A stretch of DNA of 64,000 nucleotides from Bradyrhizobium septentrionale. Lineage in GTDB: Bacteria > Pseudomonadota > Alphaproteobacteria > Rhizobiales > Xanthobacteraceae. Below the pieces are notes generated by a model, which was given only the letters and a program-made list of their open reading frames with translations, ran no database searches and was not told the DNA's origin. Position numbers and translations under genes: made by a program. The DNA lies in contig NZ_CP088285.1 in assembly GCF_011516645.4 (NCBI RefSeq), positions 8,946,501 to 9,010,500 on the forward strand, in the 5' to 3' direction. Below, one piece after another: positions 61,554 to 64,000 of this stretch (the first letter of the stretch is position 1; the number at the start of each line of letters is the position of its first letter).

Positions 61554-61708
61554 AAATGCCCCCTTCTCATAAAAAGAGAACGGAGTATGCAATCAAAAGT
61601 TGCTCAATTCAAACTAATAACGCACAAGTCCCCTCATGATTGCCGCGCTAGGCGTGACTACGTCGCCCGGATACCCATTGCCCATCCGGGCCACGTCGTC
61701 GAAAACTC

Positions 61709-63967
61709 CTACTCCGCGGCCAGCTGCGTCGGTGCATCCAGCGCCTCTGACACCTTCGGCGGCGACATCGGCAGGCTGTAGAAGCGTTTGCCGAGCGCGT
61801 CGTGCACGGCATTCGCCACCGCGGCCATCACCGGCACCAGCGGCACTTCGCCGACGCCCTTGATGCCCTGCGGGTGCTTCGGGTTCGGCACCTCGACCAG
61901 CGCGCAATCGAGCATCGGCAGGTCGGAACAGACCGGCATGCGATAATCGAGGAAGCCCGGATTATCGACCTTGCCGTCCTTGTTGTAGATGTACTCCTCG
62001 TTGAGCGCCCAGCCGATGCCCTGCGCGACCCCGCCCTGAAGCTGGCCCTCGACATAGCTCGGATGCACGGCGCGGCCGACATCCTGCACGGCGGTGTAGC
62101 GGATCACCCTGACGATGCCGAGATCGACATCGACCTCGACGTCGCAAATATGCGTGCCGAAGCCGCCCTCCGCGCCCTGGGTGTTGAGCTGCACGCTGGC
62201 GCCGATCGGGCCGCCCTGCGACGGCGCCTTCTCGGCAAGGTCGGCGAGCGTCAGCGGCTCGAACTGGCCGGCATTCGGGCTGACCGGATGCGCGGCGCCG
62301 TTCTCCCACTTCACGGCTTCGGGGTCGATCTCCCAGATCTTCGCCGCGCGCTCACGCAAGGTCGCGATCACCTTGTCGGCCGCCTGCGTCACCACCATTG
62401 CGGAGGCGAACAGCACGCGGCTGCCGCCGGTGAGGTTGGAGAAGCCGACCGTCTGGGTGTCGCCGATGATGACGGAGATGCGCTTGTAGTCGATGCCGAG
62501 CAGCTCGGCGCAGATGTTGGCGATGCCGGCGCGCGAGCCGCCGATATCGGGGTGACCGGTGGTGACGACGACGTTGCCGTCCTCGGTGATGTTGACCTGC
62601 GCGGAGGATTCACCGCCGGCGTTGAACCAGAAGCCGGAGGCCACGCCCCTGCCCTGATATTTGCCGAGCGGCGCGGCGTAATGCGGATGGTTCCTGGCAG
62701 CTTCCAGCGTCTCGATATAGCCGATGCGCGGGAACACCGGGCCGTGCGCCGCCTTGGTGCCTTCCTTGGCCGCGTTCTTCAGCCGCAACTCCAGCGGATC
62801 GATCTTGAGGCTATCGGCGAGCTCGTCGAGCACGCATTCCACCGCATAGGCGCCGATCGGCGCGCCGGGCGCGCGATAGGCCGCGACCTTGGAACGGTTG
62901 GAGCAGACGTCGAAGCCTTCCGACAGCACATGCGGAATGTCGTAGGGCGCAAAGCTGCAACCGACCGCGCCGCGGATCGGCGAACCCGGAAAGGCGCCGG
63001 CCTGCAGATAGAAGGTGCCGTGGGCGGCGACGATGGTGCCGTCCTTCTTCGCGCCGATCTTCACCGTGCTCTTGGAGCCCGAGGTCGGCCCGGTCGCGCG
63101 CATCACCTCCTCGCGGGTCATCACCATCTTGACCGGGCGGCCGGACTTCCTGGCGAGCAAGGTCGCGAGCGGCTCGAGATAGACGATGGTCTTGCCGCCG
63201 AAGCCGCCGCCGATCTCGGCGGGGATGGCGCGGATGTCGCTTTGCGGGATGCCCGTCAGCATCGAGGTCATCGCGCGCACCATGAACTGGCCCTGGCTCG
63301 ACGACCAGATCGTGGTCTTGCCGTCGGCCGCAACCGAGATCAGGCAGGCATGCGGCTCGATATAGCCCTGGTGCACCGGGCGGGTGGTGAAGGAGCGCTC
63401 GATCACGACATCGGCGTCCTTGAAGCCTTGCGCGATATCGCCCTTCTTGGACTCGATCCGGCCCATGATGTTCGAGGGCTTGCCGTCGAATTTGTTGAAC
63501 TCGTGCAAGATCGGCGCATCAGGCTTCATCGCGTCGTCGATCTCGATCGCCCAGGGCAACACCTCGTAATCGACCTCGATCAGCTGGCAGGCTTCGGCTG
63601 CGATCGCTTCCGTGGTCGCGGCGACAGCGGCGACGGGATGGCCGGGAAACAGCGCCTTGTCGCGCGCCATCACGTTGCGGCACATCCAGCGCATGTCCTG
63701 GATGCCGAGCATCACGGCGCCCTTCTCGATCGTGAAGTCGACGATGTCGCGCGAGGTCACGACCGCCTTGACGCCGGGTAGCGCCTCCGCCTTGGCGGTG
63801 TTGATCGACCTGATCCGGGCATGCGGATGCGGGCTGCGCAACACCTTGCCCCAGATCATGCCGGGCATGGTGGTGTCGGCGGCAAACGCCGCGCGGCCCG
63901 TCACCTTGTCGACGCCATCGGGCCTGATGGTGCGCTGGCCGATCCATTTGTTGTTGACGACGTTCAT
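61709..63967 (-). CDS. Xanthine dehydrogenase family protein, molybdopterin-binding large subunit
   Basis: 752-aa large subunit of a molybdenum hydroxylase, cytoplasmic type with no Tat signal. It starts IGQRTIRPDGVDKVTGRAAFAADTTMPGMIWGKVLRSPHPHARI, typical of CoxL/XdhB-like proteins. Mo-cofactor landmarks are GQGQFMVRAMTSML, IGGGFGGKTIVYLEP, YRAPGAPIGAYAVEC, and GIKGVGEVPLVPVMAAVANAV with the catalytic Glu. No AYxCxxR motif of true CO dehydrogenase was found, so CO oxidation is unlikely. It overlaps the upstream gene's stop by four bases. Substrate unknown. Confidence 0.9.
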   Translation of the reverse strand: MNVVNNKWIGQRTIRPDGVDKVTGRAAFAADTTMPGMIWGKVLRSPHPHARIRSINTAKAEALPGVKAVVTSRDIVDFTIEKGAVMLGIQDMRWMCRNVMARDKALFPGHPVAAVAATTEAIAAEACQLIEVDYEVLPWAIEIDDAMKPDAPILHEFNKFDGKPSNIMGRIESKKGDIAQGFKDADVVIERSFTTRPVHQGYIEPHACLISVAADGKTTIWSSSQGQFMVRAMTSMLTGIPQSDIRAIPAEIGGGFGGKTIVYLEPLATLLARKSGRPVKMVMTREEVMRATGPTSGSKSTVKIGAKKDGTIVAAHGTFYLQAGAFPGSPIRGAVGCSFAPYDIPHVLSEGFDVCSNRSKVAAYRAPGAPIGAYAVECVLDELADSLKIDPLELRLKNAAKEGTKAAHGPVFPRIGYIETLEAARNHPHYAAPLGKYQGRGVASGFWFNAGGESSAQVNITEDGNVVVTTGHPDIGGSRAGIANICAELLGIDYKRISVIIGDTQTVGFSNLTGGSRVLFASAMVVTQAADKVIATLRERAAKIWEIDPEAVKWENGAAHPVSPNAGQFEPLTLADLAEKAPSQGGPIGASVQLNTQGAEGGFGTHICDVEVDVDLGIVRVIRYTAVQDVGRAVHPSYVEGQLQGGVAQGIGWALNEEYIYNKDGKVDNPGFLDYRMPVCSDLPMLDCALVEVPNPKHPQGIKGVGEVPLVPVMAAVANAVHDALGKRFYSLPMSPPKVSEALDAPTQLAAE

Positions 63968-64000
63968 CGAGCAGTCTCCCGCATTTCAGCCGCGGTCTCC
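63964..64000 (-). CDS. 3' end of the upstream gene, probably another subunit of the same dehydrogenase
   Basis: The last 11 codons read ETAAEMRETAR and stop; the stop overlaps the large-subunit ATG by four bases (ATGA), so the two are translationally coupled. In such operons the preceding gene usually encodes the [2Fe-2S] or FAD subunit, but too little is visible to choose. Most of the gene is outside the window. Confidence 0.55.
   Translation of the reverse strand, partial: ETAAEMRETAR

Noticed and set aside
61709..63967. CO dehydrogenase large subunit (CoxL)
   Set aside because: The fold family fits, but the AYxCxxR active-site motif of true CO dehydrogenases is absent; YRAPGAPIGAY occupies that region.

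Overview
The window reads as a high-GC alphaproteobacterial chromosome, most likely Bradyrhizobium or a close relative. The support is the gene content (a coxMNOP-like oxidase cluster and a FixK/FNR-controlled cbb3 oxidase operon), the palindromic and dispersed intergenic repeats, CtrA-type boxes, and uniform GC-rich codon use that throws long antisense shadow ORFs. No tRNA, rRNA, CRISPR array or prophage was seen. One IS110-type element is present.

Layout. 1-5.2 kb (minus): an alternative heme-copper cytochrome c oxidase operon (subunits II, I, two III-type, IV, then heme O synthase cut by the window edge). 5.8-6.7 kb: a DUF2189 membrane protein. 6.9-10.6 kb: a two-subunit molybdenum hydroxylase with a divergent LysR regulator. 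10.7-11.3 kb: structured dispersed repeats. 11.4-17.5 kb: S10 peptidase, NAD kinase, a response regulator/Hpt pair, a DUF2336 protein and a lytic-transglycosylase-like protein preceded by a perfect CtrA box. 17.6-18.3 kb: a frameshifted diheme cytochrome c. 18.4-25.5 kb: FixK box, ccoNOQP, an 82-aa membrane protein, a second DUF2189 protein, ccoI and ccoS, with no ccoG or ccoH. 25.6-34.8 kb: housekeeping genes (hisI, folE, Fe-S scaffold, yidD, thrS, nitroreductase), an MFS carrier and two periplasmic ClpP-fold proteins. 35.1-37.2 kb: a Tat-exported sulfatase behind a perfect FixK/FNR box. 37.2-47.6 kb: signalling and envelope genes (GGDEF/EAL, patatin, CBS, rhomboid, PAS, class III cyclase, TPR), with a candidate small RNA near a perfect CtrA box. 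47.7-49.1 kb: IS110 element. 49.3-53.9 kb: frameshifted DJ-1/PfpI gene, cupin, Orn/Lys/Arg decarboxylase, GNAT. 54-55.1 kb: divergent dodecin and HdeD around another perfect FixK/FNR box. 55.1-58.6 kb: CecR-like TetR regulator and an EmrAB-type pump whose MFS gene has a C-terminal frameshift. 58.7-64 kb: small secreted protein, DUF4239 protein, ornithine cyclodeaminase family enzyme, a small AT-richer island and a second molybdenum hydroxylase running off the right edge.

The main theme is respiration under changing oxygen. There are two terminal oxidases, each with a DUF2189 membrane protein nearby. Three perfect TTGAT-N4-ATCAA sites sit upstream of the cbb3 operon, the sulfatase, and the dodecin/HdeD pair. 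Several genes carry single-base frameshifts (17.8-18.0, 49.6 and 58.5 kb). These may be real decay or residual sequencing error, and the sequence alone cannot say which.
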